Assembly: GCF_004799285.1 (NCBI RefSeq)
Contig: NZ_SSND01000001.1
Location: 248,001 to 312,000 of the forward strand
From: Aliigemmobacter aestuarii
Lineage (GTDB): Bacteria > Pseudomonadota > Alphaproteobacteria > Rhodobacterales > Rhodobacteraceae
Direction: 5' to 3'
DNA length: 64,000 bases
The stretch's first letter is position 1. The number at the start of each line of letters is the position of its first letter. This document shows positions 19,808 through 29,261 of the stretch, in pieces. Position numbers and translations under genes: made by a program. The notes beneath the pieces were generated by a model. It saw only the letters and a program-made list of their open reading frames with translations. It did not search any database and was not told the DNA's origin.

Positions 19808-21034
19808 TCAACCGCGCCCGGCGATATGGGCGGCGACCGCGTCGGCGTCGTGCCAGACGCCCCAGATGAAGGCCGAGGCGCGACGGGTCAGCCAGGACAG
19901 GCCCAGGAAATACAGCCCCGGCACCCGCGACACGCCCTTGTCGTGGATCGGGCGCCCGCTGTCGTCCAGGCAATCCACCTTCAGCCAGCCGAAATCGGGG
20001 GCAAATCCCGTGGCCCAGATGATCGACGTGATCCCGTCGCCCGCGAGGTCCAGCGACCGGATCGGGTTGGTCATGCAGTCGGGGTCGTGGCCGATCCGCC
20101 GGGCCTCGGGTTCCTCGGGCATGTCCAGCCCCTCGCGGGCGGCATGGGCATCGGCCTCGTCGAGGATGCGCAGGTAATGGGCATCGCCCTCGCGGATGTT
20201 GCGGGCCAGGTCGCCGGCGATCTCAAGCCGACCATCGCGCCAGGCACCGGCGCGGCCCAGAAGGATCATCCCCCGGTCGGCATAGTCGCGGAAATCAACC
20301 GTATGCCCGCCATGCGCGCCGCTGACCGCGATGGTCACATGTTCCATCCCCGGCCGCACCGTGCGCGCGTCCCAATAGCCCAGTGCCCCCAGCCACCAGA
20401 CGAAATCGCGCCCGCGATAGGCGCGCGGCGGGCGGTCATGCGGACCCACGCAAAGAAAGACGCGCCGCCCCGCCCGCAGCAGTTCATCCGCGATCTGCGA
20501 CCCGGAAGACCCCGCCCCCACCACCAGAACCGCCCCCTCGGGCAACTGGCCGGGGTTGCGGTAGCCCGTGGAATGGATCTGCAGAAGGCCCGCGTTTTCC
20601 GGCACGACGGTGGGGATCAGCGGCTTCTGGAACGGCCCGGTGGCCGCCACGACATTGCGCGCCTCGATCACGCCCTTCGACGTTTCGGCGACAAAGCCCG
20701 ATCCATCGGCCTTTCGCGTCAGCGACGTCACCTCGACCCCGCAGCGGATCGGCGCGTCGATCTTGCGGGCATAGTCCTCGAAATAGGCGGCGACCCGTTC
20801 CTTTGGGGCGAAACTGTCGGGGTCGATCCCGTCGAATTCCAGGTCGGGAAAGCGGTCATGCCAGGCCGGGCCATTCGCCACCAGCGAATCCCAGCGTTCG
20901 CTGCGCCAGCGTTCGGCGATGCGGGCGCGTTCCAGCACCACATGCGGGATACCGCGCCGTCCCAGATGACGGCTGGCCGCAAGCCCGGCCTGCCCGCCGC
21001 CCACCACAAGCGTATCCGTCCGTTCCACTGACAT
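19808..21034 (-). CDS. FAD/NAD(P)-binding oxidoreductase, flavin monooxygenase-like
   Basis: A 408-aa protein of the flavoprotein monooxygenase/CzcO group. FAD Rossmann motif VVGGGQAGLAASRHLGRRG (from residue 10), NAD(P) motif VVGAGSSGSQIADELLRAG (about 170) and the late IIWATGFAPDF segment. The substrate is unknown. The annotated open frame runs to 21064; MSVERTDTLVVGGG at 21034 is the better start. The 156-bp upstream region contains two palindromes, so it is probably regulated on its own. Confidence 0.85.
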   Translation of the reverse strand: MSVERTDTLVVGGGQAGLAASRHLGRRGIPHVVLERARIAERWRSERWDSLVANGPAWHDRFPDLEFDGIDPDSFAPKERVAAYFEDYARKIDAPIRCGVEVTSLTRKADGSGFVAETSKGVIEARNVVAATGPFQKPLIPTVVPENAGLLQIHSTGYRNPGQLPEGAVLVVGAGSSGSQIADELLRAGRRVFLCVGPHDRPPRAYRGRDFVWWLGALGYWDARTVRPGMEHVTIAVSGAHGGHTVDFRDYADRGMILLGRAGAWRDGRLEIAGDLARNIREGDAHYLRILDEADAHAAREGLDMPEEPEARRIGHDPDCMTNPIRSLDLAGDGITSIIWATGFAPDFGWLKVDCLDDSGRPIHDKGVSRVPGLYFLGLSWLTRRASAFIWGVWHDADAVAAHIAGRG

Positions 21035-21136
21035 GGCCCTGCCTTCCCTTCGATCCTGACGCAAGGGCCGCCCTGTTCGCAGGCAGCCGCGTCCAAGGTC
21101 TATTGGCCCGTCGGGTTCAGGGGAAATTGTTTCTTT

Positions 21137-21162
21137 CTTCCGGAAGATTAGGCAGCGCCTAA
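21137..21162. promoter_or_regulatory. two palindromes upstream of the FAD oxidoreductase
   Basis: CTTCCGGAAG (21137-21146, perfect 10-bp palindrome) and TTAGGC-AGC-GCCTAA (21148-21162, perfect 6-bp arms) sit side by side, about 105-130 bp upstream of the oxidoreductase start. Candidate operator pair; no regulator gene is adjacent. Confidence 0.35.
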
Positions 21163-21190
21163 GTTGTCAGGGCGGCCAACAGACCGGCCG

Positions 21191-21544
21191 TCAGACGGGC
21201 AACAGGGCCGCGGCGATGCGGCGGCCTTCGGAAAGAAGCACATTGTAGGTGCGGCAGGCGGCCGGGCTGTTCATCGGCTCGACGCCGATTCCCGCAGCCT
21301 CCAGCGCCTCGCGGAAGGCGGCGGGGGGATGCGCGATTTCGGCCCCCGTGCCAAGGAACAGCACGTCGATCCGGCCCGCCAGCGCCAGCGGCGCCTCCGT
21401 ATCGGCAAATCCGGCCCAGGGCCCAGCATCCCAGGGCGTGATCAGGCAGGCCCCGCGCAGCACCTGACCGCCGATGCGAAAGAAGCCGGGGCCGTAGCCG
21501 TCGATCGGCTGCGCCTTGTCATAGGTGATCTCGGTCAGCCGCAT
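21191..21544 (-). CDS. Mth938-like domain protein
   Basis: A 117-aa protein of the Mth938/NDUFAF3-like family (alpha/beta knot-like fold). Visible blocks: IDGYGPGFFRIGGQ at the start and DVLFLGTGAEIAHPP in the middle. The mitochondrial relative NDUFAF3 helps assemble complex I; a bacterial role is unproven. It lies 30 bp downstream of secF in the same direction, an arrangement I recall from related genomes. Confidence 0.85.
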   Translation of the reverse strand: MRLTEITYDKAQPIDGYGPGFFRIGGQVLRGACLITPWDAGPWAGFADTEAPLALAGRIDVLFLGTGAEIAHPPAAFREALEAAGIGVEPMNSPAACRTYNVLLSEGRRIAAALLPV

Positions 21545-21574
21545 CGCCCGGTCGCCCTTCCTGTCGCCCCGTCC

Positions 21575-22546
21575 TCAGGCGTCGACATTGGCAAATTCGT
21601 GGTCCCCGCCCTTCTTGGGCTTTTCCGACCGGTCAAGCCCGATGAACAGAAGCAGGTTCTTCGCCACGAAGACCGAGGAATAGGTGCCCAGGACAATGCC
21701 GATGATGATCGTCACGGTGAAGCCGCGGATCACGTCCCCGCCGAAGACCGCCATTGCGACAAGCGCGATCAGGGTCGTGACCGAGGTCATAAGGGTCCGG
21801 CTGAGCGTTTCGTTGACCGACAGGTTCATCACGTCCCGCAGGGGCATCGTCTTGTACTTGATCAGGTTCTCGCGCAGGCGGTCGAAGACGACCACGGTAT
21901 CGTTGATCGAATAGCCGAGGATCGTCAGCAGCGCGGCGATGATCGCGAGGTCGAACTTGATCTGGAACAGCGCCAGAACGCCGATGGTGATGAAGATGTC
22001 ATGCACCAGCGCCGCCACGGCCCCAAGCGCGAATTGCCATTCGAACCGCAGCCAGATGTAGATCAGGATCGCGCCGGTCGCCGCGACCATGGCAAGGATC
22101 GCTTTCCAGACCAGTTCACCCGATACCTTTGGCCCCACGCTTTCGACCGAAGGGAAGGTGATCGACGGATCGACCGTCTTCAGCGCCTCTTCGGCCGCCA
22201 GGATCGTTTCGGGCGTGACCGCCTCGTATCCGTCCAGCGGCGCGATGCGCACCTGTGCCACGTGCTGATCGGGGCCGAAGGTGGGATCGAAAACCTCGGT
22301 GATCAGCACGTCGCCCAGATCAAGCCCCGACAGCGCCTGACGATAGGCGCCCACGTCCACCGGCTGGGCGCTTTCGGTGCGGATCGTGGTGCCGCCGCGA
22401 AAGTCGATACCGAAATTCAGGCCCATCACGGCCCAAAGCGCGATCGCCACGACGGTCAGCATCATCGAACCGCCGAAGGTAAGCCACTGGGCGCGGAAGA
22501 AGTCGATGTTGGTCTTTTCGGGCGCGAGCCGCAGACGGAAGGCCAT
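21575..22546 (-). CDS. secF: protein translocase subunit SecF
   Basis: Inner-membrane partner of SecD that uses the proton gradient to help pull proteins through SecYEG. The product is 323 aa, six TM helices, with the hallmark FGIDFRGGT after TM1 and the GYSINDTVVVFDRLREN motif in the C-terminal bundle. It starts 16 bp after secD in the yajC-secD-secF order. Confidence 0.96.
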   Translation of the reverse strand: MAFRLRLAPEKTNIDFFRAQWLTFGGSMMLTVVAIALWAVMGLNFGIDFRGGTTIRTESAQPVDVGAYRQALSGLDLGDVLITEVFDPTFGPDQHVAQVRIAPLDGYEAVTPETILAAEEALKTVDPSITFPSVESVGPKVSGELVWKAILAMVAATGAILIYIWLRFEWQFALGAVAALVHDIFITIGVLALFQIKFDLAIIAALLTILGYSINDTVVVFDRLRENLIKYKTMPLRDVMNLSVNETLSRTLMTSVTTLIALVAMAVFGGDVIRGFTVTIIIGIVLGTYSSVFVAKNLLLFIGLDRSEKPKKGGDHEFANVDA

Positions 22547-22561
22547 GGTGCGTCTCTCCTC

Positions 22562-24229
22562 TCAAACCGTGATCGTCTTGGGGCGGCGGGCGTTGAACCA
22601 GATCTCGATGATCGCGCGCGTCACGAAAAGCGCCGTGAAGACCGAGGTGATGATGCCCACACCCAGCGTGACGGCAAAGCCGCGGACAGGGCCGGCCCCG
22701 ACCGTGAACAGCACCACCGCCGTGATGAATGTGGTGATGTTGGCGTCCAGGATGGCCGAGAAGGCGCGTTCATAGCCCAGTTCGATGGCCCGGCCCGGAT
22801 TCTTCTGGTTGCGCAGTTCCTCGCGGATGCGTTCGAAGACCAGCACGTTGGCATCGACCGCCATACCGATGGTCAGCACGATCCCGGCGATGCCCGGCAG
22901 CGTGAGCGTGCCGCCGATGGTGGACAGCGCCCCGAAGATCAGCGCGATGTTCACAGCCAGCGCGATGTTCGCGAAGACCCCGAACAGGCCGTAGCTGGCC
23001 ACCATGTAGACCGCGACGGCAACCATCGCGACGACCGCCGCGACCTTGCCCGCGTCGATCGAATCCTGCCCCAGTTCGGGGCCGACCGTGCGTTCCTCGA
23101 GAAAGGTCATTTCGGCCGGCAGCGCACCCGCCCGCAGCAGAACCGCAAGCTGCGTCGATTCCTCGACCGTGAAGCGACCGGTGATGATGCCCGACCCGCC
23201 GGGGATGTGATCCTGGATGACCGGGGCGGAAATCACCTCGTCGTCCAGCACGATGGCGAAGGGCGATCCGATGTTCGTCGCGGTATAGTCGCCGAACTTC
23301 CGCGCGCCCGTAGGGTTGAAGCGGAAGTTGACCGCCGGGCGGTTGTTCTGGTCGAAGGCGGGCTGCGCGTCGACCAGTTCCTCGCCTGTGACAACCGGGG
23401 TCTGTTCGACGATGTAGAAGACGCCTTCCTCATCCATCGACGGCAGAAGAAGGTTGCGCGCACCCGGATCGGCACCCGCATCCGAAGTGCGGCCCAGGAC
23501 CGGATGGAAGGTCAGTTTCGCCGTGGTCCCGATCAGCGCCTTCAGTTCGGCCGCAGATCCGATGCCCGGCACCTGGATCAGGATACGGTCCTCGCCCTGG
23601 CGCTGGATGGTGGGTTCGCGCGTGCCCACTTCGTCCACGCGGCGGCGGATGATCTCAAGGCTCTGCTGGATCGTCCGGTCGTCGGTGGCGGCGCGCTCGA
23701 CCTCGGACAACTGCACGACGATCGTGTCGCCTTCGGCGGTCACGTCGATGTCGTTCTGGCCGACCCCTGTCAGCGTGACCACCGGGCGGGCCAGTTCCCT
23801 GACCGCTTCCAGCGCGACCGGCATCGCCTCGGTGTTCGAGATCGCGACCCGCAGCACGCCCTCGGGCGAGGGTTGGCGGCGCACCGCGCCCACCTGGTCG
23901 CGCACGTCCCTCAGCGCATCGCGCACATCGGGCCACATCGCATCGATCCGGGCGGCATAGACATCGGCCACCTGGACCTCGGCCAGAAGATGCGCGCCGC
24001 CCCGCAGGTCAAGCCCCAGGTTCACAAGGCCCGACGGCAGGAACGACGGCCAGGCGTCGATCGCGGCCTGCTGTTCGGGCGTGGCGGTCCCCCCCGCTGC
24101 CTCGACCGCCGCGACTGCATCGTTATGCGTCTCGACGCGGCTATACTGGAGGTTCGGAAACGCGGCCGCGACCCCAAGGACCACAACGGCCCAGATCAGC
24201 ACGCGCTTCCACAGCGGGGTCTGCATCAT
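22562..24229 (-). CDS. secD: protein translocase subunit SecD
   Basis: A 555-aa SecD with an N-terminal TM, LGLDLRGGAHLL signature, a large periplasmic P1 domain (head and base) and a C-terminal five-helix bundle with AVDANVLVFERIREE. Works with SecF and YajC at the Sec translocon. ATGATG allows 24229 or 24226 as start. It is 12 bp after yajC. Confidence 0.96.
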   Translation of the reverse strand: MMQTPLWKRVLIWAVVVLGVAAAFPNLQYSRVETHNDAVAAVEAAGGTATPEQQAAIDAWPSFLPSGLVNLGLDLRGGAHLLAEVQVADVYAARIDAMWPDVRDALRDVRDQVGAVRRQPSPEGVLRVAISNTEAMPVALEAVRELARPVVTLTGVGQNDIDVTAEGDTIVVQLSEVERAATDDRTIQQSLEIIRRRVDEVGTREPTIQRQGEDRILIQVPGIGSAAELKALIGTTAKLTFHPVLGRTSDAGADPGARNLLLPSMDEEGVFYIVEQTPVVTGEELVDAQPAFDQNNRPAVNFRFNPTGARKFGDYTATNIGSPFAIVLDDEVISAPVIQDHIPGGSGIITGRFTVEESTQLAVLLRAGALPAEMTFLEERTVGPELGQDSIDAGKVAAVVAMVAVAVYMVASYGLFGVFANIALAVNIALIFGALSTIGGTLTLPGIAGIVLTIGMAVDANVLVFERIREELRNQKNPGRAIELGYERAFSAILDANITTFITAVVLFTVGAGPVRGFAVTLGVGIITSVFTALFVTRAIIEIWFNARRPKTITV

Positions 24230-24240
24230 TTCGGATGGCC

Positions 24241-24567
24241 TCAGGCAGCGGCGGGTTCGGTTTTCGACAGGACCTGCACGATGGTGTTGCGCAGGACCTT
24301 GACCTTCACGCCCTCGGCGATCTCGACATCCAGCATGCCGTCCTCATGGACCTTGGCGACCTTGCCGACGATGCCGCCCTGGGTCACGACCTGGTCACCC
24401 CGGCGCAGCGCATCGACCATCGCGCGGTGTTCCTTCATCTTCTTCTGCTGAGGACGGATCAGGAAGAAGTACATGATCACGAAGATCAGGATCAGCGGCA
24501 GGAACTGGCCGAAGGCGGCCGCGCCACCGGGGGCGGCGGCCTGGGCGAAGGCGGGGGTTGCGAACAT
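24241..24567 (-). CDS. yajC: Sec translocon accessory protein YajC
   Basis: A 108-aa single-span protein: short periplasmic N-terminus, TM FLPLILIFVIMYFFLIRPQQKKMKEH (RPQ signature), and a small cytosolic domain (QVVTQGGIVGKV). Part of the SecDF-YajC holo-translocon. The frame is open upstream to 24726; MFATPAFAQAAAP at 24567 is the family-type start. Confidence 0.94.
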   Translation of the reverse strand: MFATPAFAQAAAPGGAAAFGQFLPLILIFVIMYFFLIRPQQKKMKEHRAMVDALRRGDQVVTQGGIVGKVAKVHEDGMLDVEIAEGVKVKVLRNTIVQVLSKTEPAAA

Positions 24568-24625
24568 CTGGCGTCCTCTTCGTTGCGTGTCGTCAGGGGT
24601 TCGACCCCCGGGAATTCTGATGGTG

Positions 24626-24713
24626 GCGCACCCTATCCACGGGGTGTGCGCTTGGCAAGGCGGGCGGAAACCCGCCTTTGGGGCCATATATGAAGGACGG
24701 CGGCGCTTGCCAA
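24626..24713. other. structured intergenic region between yajC and serS
   Basis: Nested inverted repeats: GCGCAC/GTGCGC (24626-24651), TTGGCAAG/CTTGCCAA (24652-24713) enclosing AAGGCGGG/CCCGCCTT (24657-24678). The region is the shared leader of the divergent yajC and serS genes, so folding could matter on either RNA. No known riboswitch class recognised. Confidence 0.35.
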
Positions 24714-24842
24714 TGGCCCGCACCACGCATTTCGGGCGGCAGGCGCGAGCGGCCCATCCGCTGCGCCCCGGCTTTCCCCGCCCCCTTCACGCCGCGCGTG
24801 GAATGGGGCATATGGGGCCCGTCAGTCCGAAGAGGTGAGACC

Positions 24843-26135
24843 ATGCACGACATCCGCGCGATCCGCGAAAACCCCGCAGCCTTTGACGCGGCGCTTGCCC
24901 GCCGGGGCCTGCCCGCGATGTCGTCGGATATCCTGTCGGTGGATGAGGCCCGTCGCGCCGCCATTCTGGCCGCAGAAACTGCCCAGGCCGCGCAGAACGC
25001 CGCCTCGAAAGAGGTCGGTGCCGCCAAGGCGCGCGGGGATGAGGCCGAGTTCGAACGCCTGCGCGCACTGGTGGCCGAGAAAAAGGCCGAAGTGGCCGCG
25101 ATGAACGAAAAGGCCGGGGCGGAAGATGCCCGGCTGAAATCCATCCTTGAAACCATCCCCAACCTGCCGCTGCCCGAGGTGCCCGAGGGCGCGGACGAGG
25201 CGGGCAATGTGGAGTTGCGCCGCTGGGGCACGCCGCGCGGGATGGATTTCCCCCCGAAAGAGCATTTCGATATCGCGGGCGCGAAGGTGGGCCTTGATTT
25301 CGCCACCGCCGCGAAACTTTCCGGCTCGCGCTTTGTGGTGATGCAGGGCGCGGTGCTGCGGGTTCACCGGGCGCTGGCGCAGTTCATGCTGGACACCCAT
25401 GTGAACGAACACGGGCTGACCGAAACCTGGACCCCCGTCCTTGTGAAGGACGAGGCGATGTATGGCACGGGCCAGTTGCCGAAATTCACCGAAGACAGCT
25501 ATCAGACCACGAATGGCTGGTGGCTGGTGCCCACCTCGGAAGTGACGCTGACGAATTTCGTCGCAGGCGAGATCGTGGACGAAGCCGCCCTGCCGATCCG
25601 CATGACGGCGCATACCCAGTGCTTCCGGTCGGAGGCGGGCAGCGCGGGCAAGGACACCACCGGCATGCTGCGCCAGCACCAGTTCGAAAAGGTCGAGATG
25701 GTGTCGATCACCACGCCCGAAACCTCGCTGGCCGAACACGAACGGATGACGGGATGCGCCGAGGCGATCCTGCAAAAGCTGGGCCTGCCCTACCGGGTGA
25801 TCGTGCTTTGCACCGGCGACATGGGCTTTGGCGCGACCAAGACGCATGACCTTGAAGTCTGGCTGCCCGGCCAGAACACCTATCGCGAGATTTCCAGCGT
25901 CTCGGTCTGCGGCGATTTTCAGGCCCGGCGGATGAACGCCCGGTTCCGCCCCGCCGGCGGCGGCAAGCCCGAATTCGTGCATACCCTGAACGGCTCGGGC
26001 CTTGCCGTCGGGCGCTGCCTGATTGCGGTTCTGGAAAATGGACAGCAGGCCGACGGGTCGGTCGATCTGCCTGCGGTGCTGCATCCCTATCTGGGCGGCA
26101 AGACCCGGATCACGCCCGACGGCGCGCTGGCCTAA
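24843..26135 (+). CDS. serS: seryl-tRNA synthetase
   Basis: Class II synthetase that charges tRNA-Ser (and tRNA-Sec if present). The product is 430 aa: N-terminal coiled-coil arm (about 30-105, Ala/Glu-rich) that grips the long variable arm, motif 2 [22 protein letters not shown] and motif 3 [31 protein letters not shown] precedes the ATG. Divergent from yajC-secDF. Confidence 0.96.
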   Translation: MHDIRAIRENPAAFDAALARRGLPAMSSDILSVDEARRAAILAAETAQAAQNAASKEVGAAKARGDEAEFERLRALVAEKKAEVAAMNEKAGAEDARLKSILETIPNLPLPEVPEGADEAGNVELRRWGTPRGMDFPPKEHFDIAGAKVGLDFATAAKLSGSRFVVMQGAVLRVHRALAQFMLDTHVNEHGLTETWTPVLVKDEAMYGTGQLPKFTEDSYQTTNGWWLVPTSEVTLTNFVAGEIVDEAALPIRMTAHTQCFRSEAGSAGKDTTGMLRQHQFEKVEMVSITTPETSLAEHERMTGCAEAILQKLGLPYRVIVLCTGDMGFGATKTHDLEVWLPGQNTYREISSVSVCGDFQARRMNARFRPAGGGKPEFVHTLNGSGLAVGRCLIAVLENGQQADGSVDLPAVLHPYLGGKTRITPDGALA

Positions 26136-26275
26136 GGGCCGCGGCCCCGGACCGGCGGGCCTTTCGGAACGGGTTGCCACGGGCCGGCTTCGTGGCGTTA
26201 ACTTTTCCCGGAACGATCACGACGTCCGGGTCGCGAGTCCAGATCGCACCCCGACCGAACCCGGGAGATCGCATC

Positions 26276-26956
26276 ATGCGTGACATTCTGTACGGTGTCG
26301 TTCTGGCCGGACTGTCGCTTGTGCCTGATGTCGCCCCGGCAGAAATCCGGGTTTGCGACGACCCCGAACTGACGGTCGCAGCCGAAAGCGAGAGTCTTTC
26401 GGCCAAGGTCTGCGCAGCCGCCATCGGGGCAAAGGCGCTGATCGGGTCCTGCGGCCTGGAACAGCGTTATCCGATCCACATCGCGGTGGTCGAACGCGCG
26501 ATGCATCCCTCGTTCGGCAATTGCCTTGCCGTGTTCGACCAGCGCACCGGCTGCCTGCAGGTATCCGACATCGACGGGATGCCAGGCTTGCTTGCCGACG
26601 GGGACGCGCGCAGGGCCATGCCGCCCGAAGCCCTGTTCGCCGCGACGATCACGCATGAAATGGCGCATGCCTTGCTGCAGCAATCCGCAGGCGAGGTCGA
26701 GATCGCCGCAACCGAACAGGAATTCGTGGCAAACGCGTTCGAGATGGAATCGCTCGACCCCGTTTGGCGCGACATGCTGCTGGCGACGCATCCCGTGCCG
26801 CCGCAAGGTTCGATGAGCCTTGTGCATATCAGCATCTATGCCCTTGAGCCGCGGGCCTTCGCCAACAACGCATGGACGCTGTTTCACCGCGAAGAGATCG
26901 GCTGTTCGCTGATCCGCAAGATCGCCGACGGAAAGTTCCGGTTTCCGCGCCGTTGA
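26276..26956 (+). CDS. secreted HExxH-motif protein, possible metallopeptidase
   Basis: A 226-aa protein with an N-terminal signal sequence (MRDILYGVVLAGLSLVPDVAPA) and six cysteines, fitting a periplasmic disulfide-bonded protein. The motif THEMAHALLQQ (His127-Glu128-x-x-His131) is a zincin-type zinc site; acidic residues in ATEQEF (147, 149) could supply the third ligand. I recall an uncharacterised Rhodobacteraceae family of this kind but cannot name its number with confidence. The frame is open upstream; the start at 26276 puts the signal peptide first. Stand-alone gene. Confidence 0.7.
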   Translation: MRDILYGVVLAGLSLVPDVAPAEIRVCDDPELTVAAESESLSAKVCAAAIGAKALIGSCGLEQRYPIHIAVVERAMHPSFGNCLAVFDQRTGCLQVSDIDGMPGLLADGDARRAMPPEALFAATITHEMAHALLQQSAGEVEIAATEQEFVANAFEMESLDPVWRDMLLATHPVPPQGSMSLVHISIYALEPRAFANNAWTLFHREEIGCSLIRKIADGKFRFPRR

Positions 26957-26993
26957 GGCCGGATCGCGCGACCGTTCGGTCCCGGACGTGCCC

Positions 26994-27602
26994 TCAGCCG
27001 CCCAGGATCACACGCACGTAATTGCGGGTTTCCGTGTAGGGCGGGATGCCGTTGTGCTTTTCCACCGCCAGCGGCCCGGCATTGTAGGCGGCAAGCGCCA
27101 GCCGCCAGTTGCCGAACTTGTTGTACATCATCCGCAGGTATTTCGCCCCGCCGTCCAGGTTCTGCGCCGGGTCGTGGATGTTCACCCCCACCAGCCGCGC
27201 CGTTCCGGGCATCAGCTGGGCCAGACCTGTCGCGCCCTTGTGAGACCTTGCGTTCGGGTTCCAGCCCGATTCCTGCTGCACCAGGCGAAGGAACAGATCT
27301 TCGGGCACACCATGGCGGCGCGCGGCGGCCTTCGCGGTTTCCAGGTACTGCCCCTTGTAGCGGCCTGAATAGCGCGGAATCGCGACCGAGGTCGTGGCCA
27401 CCGTCACCTTCGGCGCGTCAGGCTTAAGCCGGGTGGACCCGGAATACTGTTTGGCCAGACGGCCATCCAGCAGCGAGGTCTGCGACTTGAACAGCGAGAC
27501 GCGCGACTTGGACGATCCCGAGAGCTTCAGCCCTTCGGCCGCCGCTGCAGAGGCGGACAGGCAAAGGGAGAAAGCGCAAAGAACAGAGACGAATCTTTTC
27601 AT
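26994..27602 (-). CDS. lytic transglycosylase (SLT domain)
   Basis: Periplasmic muramidase that cleaves peptidoglycan with 1,6-anhydro product. The product is 202 aa: signal peptide (1-22), a linker, then an SLT domain with catalytic Glu111 ([12 protein letters not shown]), [10 protein letters not shown] (126-135) and AAYNAGP (171-177). Compact family-1 type lacking extra modules. Divergent from ssb. Confidence 0.92.
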   Translation of the reverse strand: MKRFVSVLCAFSLCLSASAAAAEGLKLSGSSKSRVSLFKSQTSLLDGRLAKQYSGSTRLKPDAPKVTVATTSVAIPRYSGRYKGQYLETAKAAARRHGVPEDLFLRLVQQESGWNPNARSHKGATGLAQLMPGTARLVGVNIHDPAQNLDGGAKYLRMMYNKFGNWRLALAAYNAGPLAVEKHNGIPPYTETRNYVRVILGG

Positions 27603-27740
27603 CTGCCTACCAGCGAAGGAGTCAGGTCGCGGAAACTATAGCGAGAACGCTGCGGATCGAAAGACCCTCGTGGCTTCAGCCCGGTGTTTTCGCGTCGCAC
27701 CCGGCCCGAACAGCCCCCGCGCGCCTGTCCCGCAGGTCGG

Positions 27741-27769
27741 TTGCAGCAGGGACACCGGGCCGTTATAGG
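27741..27769 (+). promoter_or_regulatory. predicted sigma-70-type promoter of ssb
   Basis: TTGCAG (27741-27746), 17-bp spacer, TATAGG (27764-27769); the predicted transcription start is about 60 bp before the ssb ATG. No convincing SOS box was found. Confidence 0.45.
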
Positions 27770-27835
27770 CTTTGTTAACCAGTTTCGGGCGAGCCTGCCC
27801 GCAAGACAGAATCAGGATTTTCAAGGGGGGAACCC

Positions 27836-28375
27836 ATGGCGGGGTCGGTCAACAAGGTCATCATCGTCGGCAATCTGGGCCGCGATCCCGAGGTGCGCAG
27901 CTTCCAGAACGGCGGCAAGGTGGTGAACCTGCGGATCGCCACGTCGGAAACCTGGCGCGACCGCAACACCGGCGAACGCAAGGAACGCACCGAATGGCAT
28001 TCGGTCGCGATCTTCTCGGAACCGCTGGCCAAGATCGCGGAACAATATCTGCGCAAGGGCTCGAAGGTGTATATCGAGGGCGCGCTGGAAACCCGCAAAT
28101 GGCAGGACCAGTCCGGACAGGACCGCTATACAACGGAAATCGTGCTGCGGCCCTACCGCGGGGAACTGACGCTTCTGGATGGCCGGGGCGAAGGCGGCGG
28201 CGGTGGTGGCGGCGGCTATGACGACCGTGGCGGCTATGACAACTATGAAGGCGGCGCCTCGAGCGGCGGCTATGGCGGTGGCGGCAGCGGCGGCGGGGCG
28301 GCCCGTGGCGGTGCCGCGGCCGGCGGTGGGTTCGGCGGCGGCCGGTCCGACATGGATGACGAGATCCCGTTCTGA
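27836..28375 (+). CDS. ssb: single-stranded DNA-binding protein
   Basis: Binds ssDNA in replication, repair and recombination. The product is 179 aa: OB fold (1-110: [23 protein letters not shown]), a Gly-rich flexible linker (about 118-168) and the conserved acidic tip DMDDEIPF used to recruit partners. Stop is followed by an intrinsic terminator. Confidence 0.96.
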   Translation: MAGSVNKVIIVGNLGRDPEVRSFQNGGKVVNLRIATSETWRDRNTGERKERTEWHSVAIFSEPLAKIAEQYLRKGSKVYIEGALETRKWQDQSGQDRYTTEIVLRPYRGELTLLDGRGEGGGGGGGGYDDRGGYDNYEGGASSGGYGGGGSGGGAARGGAAAGGGFGGGRSDMDDEIPF

Positions 28376-28406
28376 TCGCGGGACGAGTTCCGCACAGAGG
28401 CATTGC

Positions 28407-28440
28407 AGACGCCCGGCCCCGCATGGTCCGGGCGTCTTTC
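28407..28440 (+). terminator. intrinsic terminator of ssb
   Basis: Perfect 10-bp stem AGACGCCCGG/CCGGGCGTCT (28407-28437) with an 11-nt loop, ending in TTTC. The A-poor 5' side makes it one-directional. Confidence 0.75.
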
Positions 28441-28612
28441 GTTCCGGCGCCGGACCATCGCCCCGGACGGGCGGCCCTGCCTGCGATGGCCCCGCGTGGC
28501 GGCGCGACGCATGGCAGGACGGCGCGCGCGGTCTGGACCTTCCCGCGCCGATTTCCTATATATTCGGTCAAGAAACCGGGCCGTCCGGCCCGCAAGCTGA
28601 AAAGAGACGCCG

Positions 28613-28975
28613 ATGAACGACCATGCCGAACCCGTCGAGGGCGCGCCGCTGATCAAGCCTTCGACGACGGATCATCCGCTTTACGACAGCGTGGTCGAGG
28701 CCTGCCGCACCGTCTATGACCCGGAAATCCCGGTCAACATCTATGACCTCGGCCTGGTCTACACGATCGAAATCAGCCCCGAGAATGCCGTCGACATCAC
28801 CATGACGCTGACCGCGCCGGGCTGTCCGGTCGCGGGCGAGATGCCGGGCTGGGTGGCCGATGCCGTCGAACCCCTGCCGGGGGTGAAGCAGGTGGATGTG
28901 AAGATGACCTTCGACCCGCCCTGGGGGATGGAGATGATGAGCGACGAGGCGCGGCTGGAACTGGGCTTCATGTAA
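28613..28975 (+). CDS. SUF-system Fe-S assembly protein (DUF59/MIP18 family)
   Basis: A 120-aa SufT/PaaD-like protein with a single MIP18 domain: VYDPEIPVNIYDLGLVY (35-51) and the cysteine-containing loop LTAPGCPVAGEMP. Such proteins help Fe-S cluster maturation or carriage. The sufA-like gene starts 286 bp downstream. The rest of the suf operon is not in the window. Confidence 0.9.
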   Translation: MNDHAEPVEGAPLIKPSTTDHPLYDSVVEACRTVYDPEIPVNIYDLGLVYTIEISPENAVDITMTLTAPGCPVAGEMPGWVADAVEPLPGVKQVDVKMTFDPPWGMEMMSDEARLELGFM

Positions 28976-29077
28976 GCCATGGCCGACCGGACCGCGCGCC
29001 CGTGACCTGCGCCCGCCCGTGACCTGCGACAGCCGTGACCAGCGCCGCCCGGCCACGATCCCCGCGCGACGGTCTGC

Positions 29078-29197
29078 CCCGTAACAATCAGACCCGCAAC
29101 GATCAGACCCGTGACGACACGCCCCCTGACGTGAAACCCCATGACGAAACGCCCGGCTAGGAATCGCCCCGTGATGCCCCGATCGATGACGATCCGG
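29078..29197. repeat. degenerate 15-nt tandem array, eight units
   Basis: Eight consecutive 15-nt units, consensus close to CCCGTGACGAAACGC, fill the gap between the two Fe-S assembly genes. Less regular relatives (CCCGTGACCTGCG at 28999 and 29016) lie just upstream after the stop at 28975. No start/stop frame or hairpin explains it. Confidence 0.7.
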
Positions 29198-29261
29198 CCC
29201 GAGGCTTGAGAACCGGCCGGGAAAATCCTATCTTTGCGGTGCAGGTATAAGGATCCCTTCC

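Noticed and set aside
21164-24451. 1095-aa open frame antisense to secDF
   Set aside because: Low-complexity basic product opposite three well-identified sec genes; typical high-GC antisense frame.
27603-27835. SOS (LexA) box upstream of ssb
   Set aside because: The closest string, GAAC-N6-GATC near 27645, has the wrong spacing for the alphaproteobacterial GTTC-N7-GTTC type.
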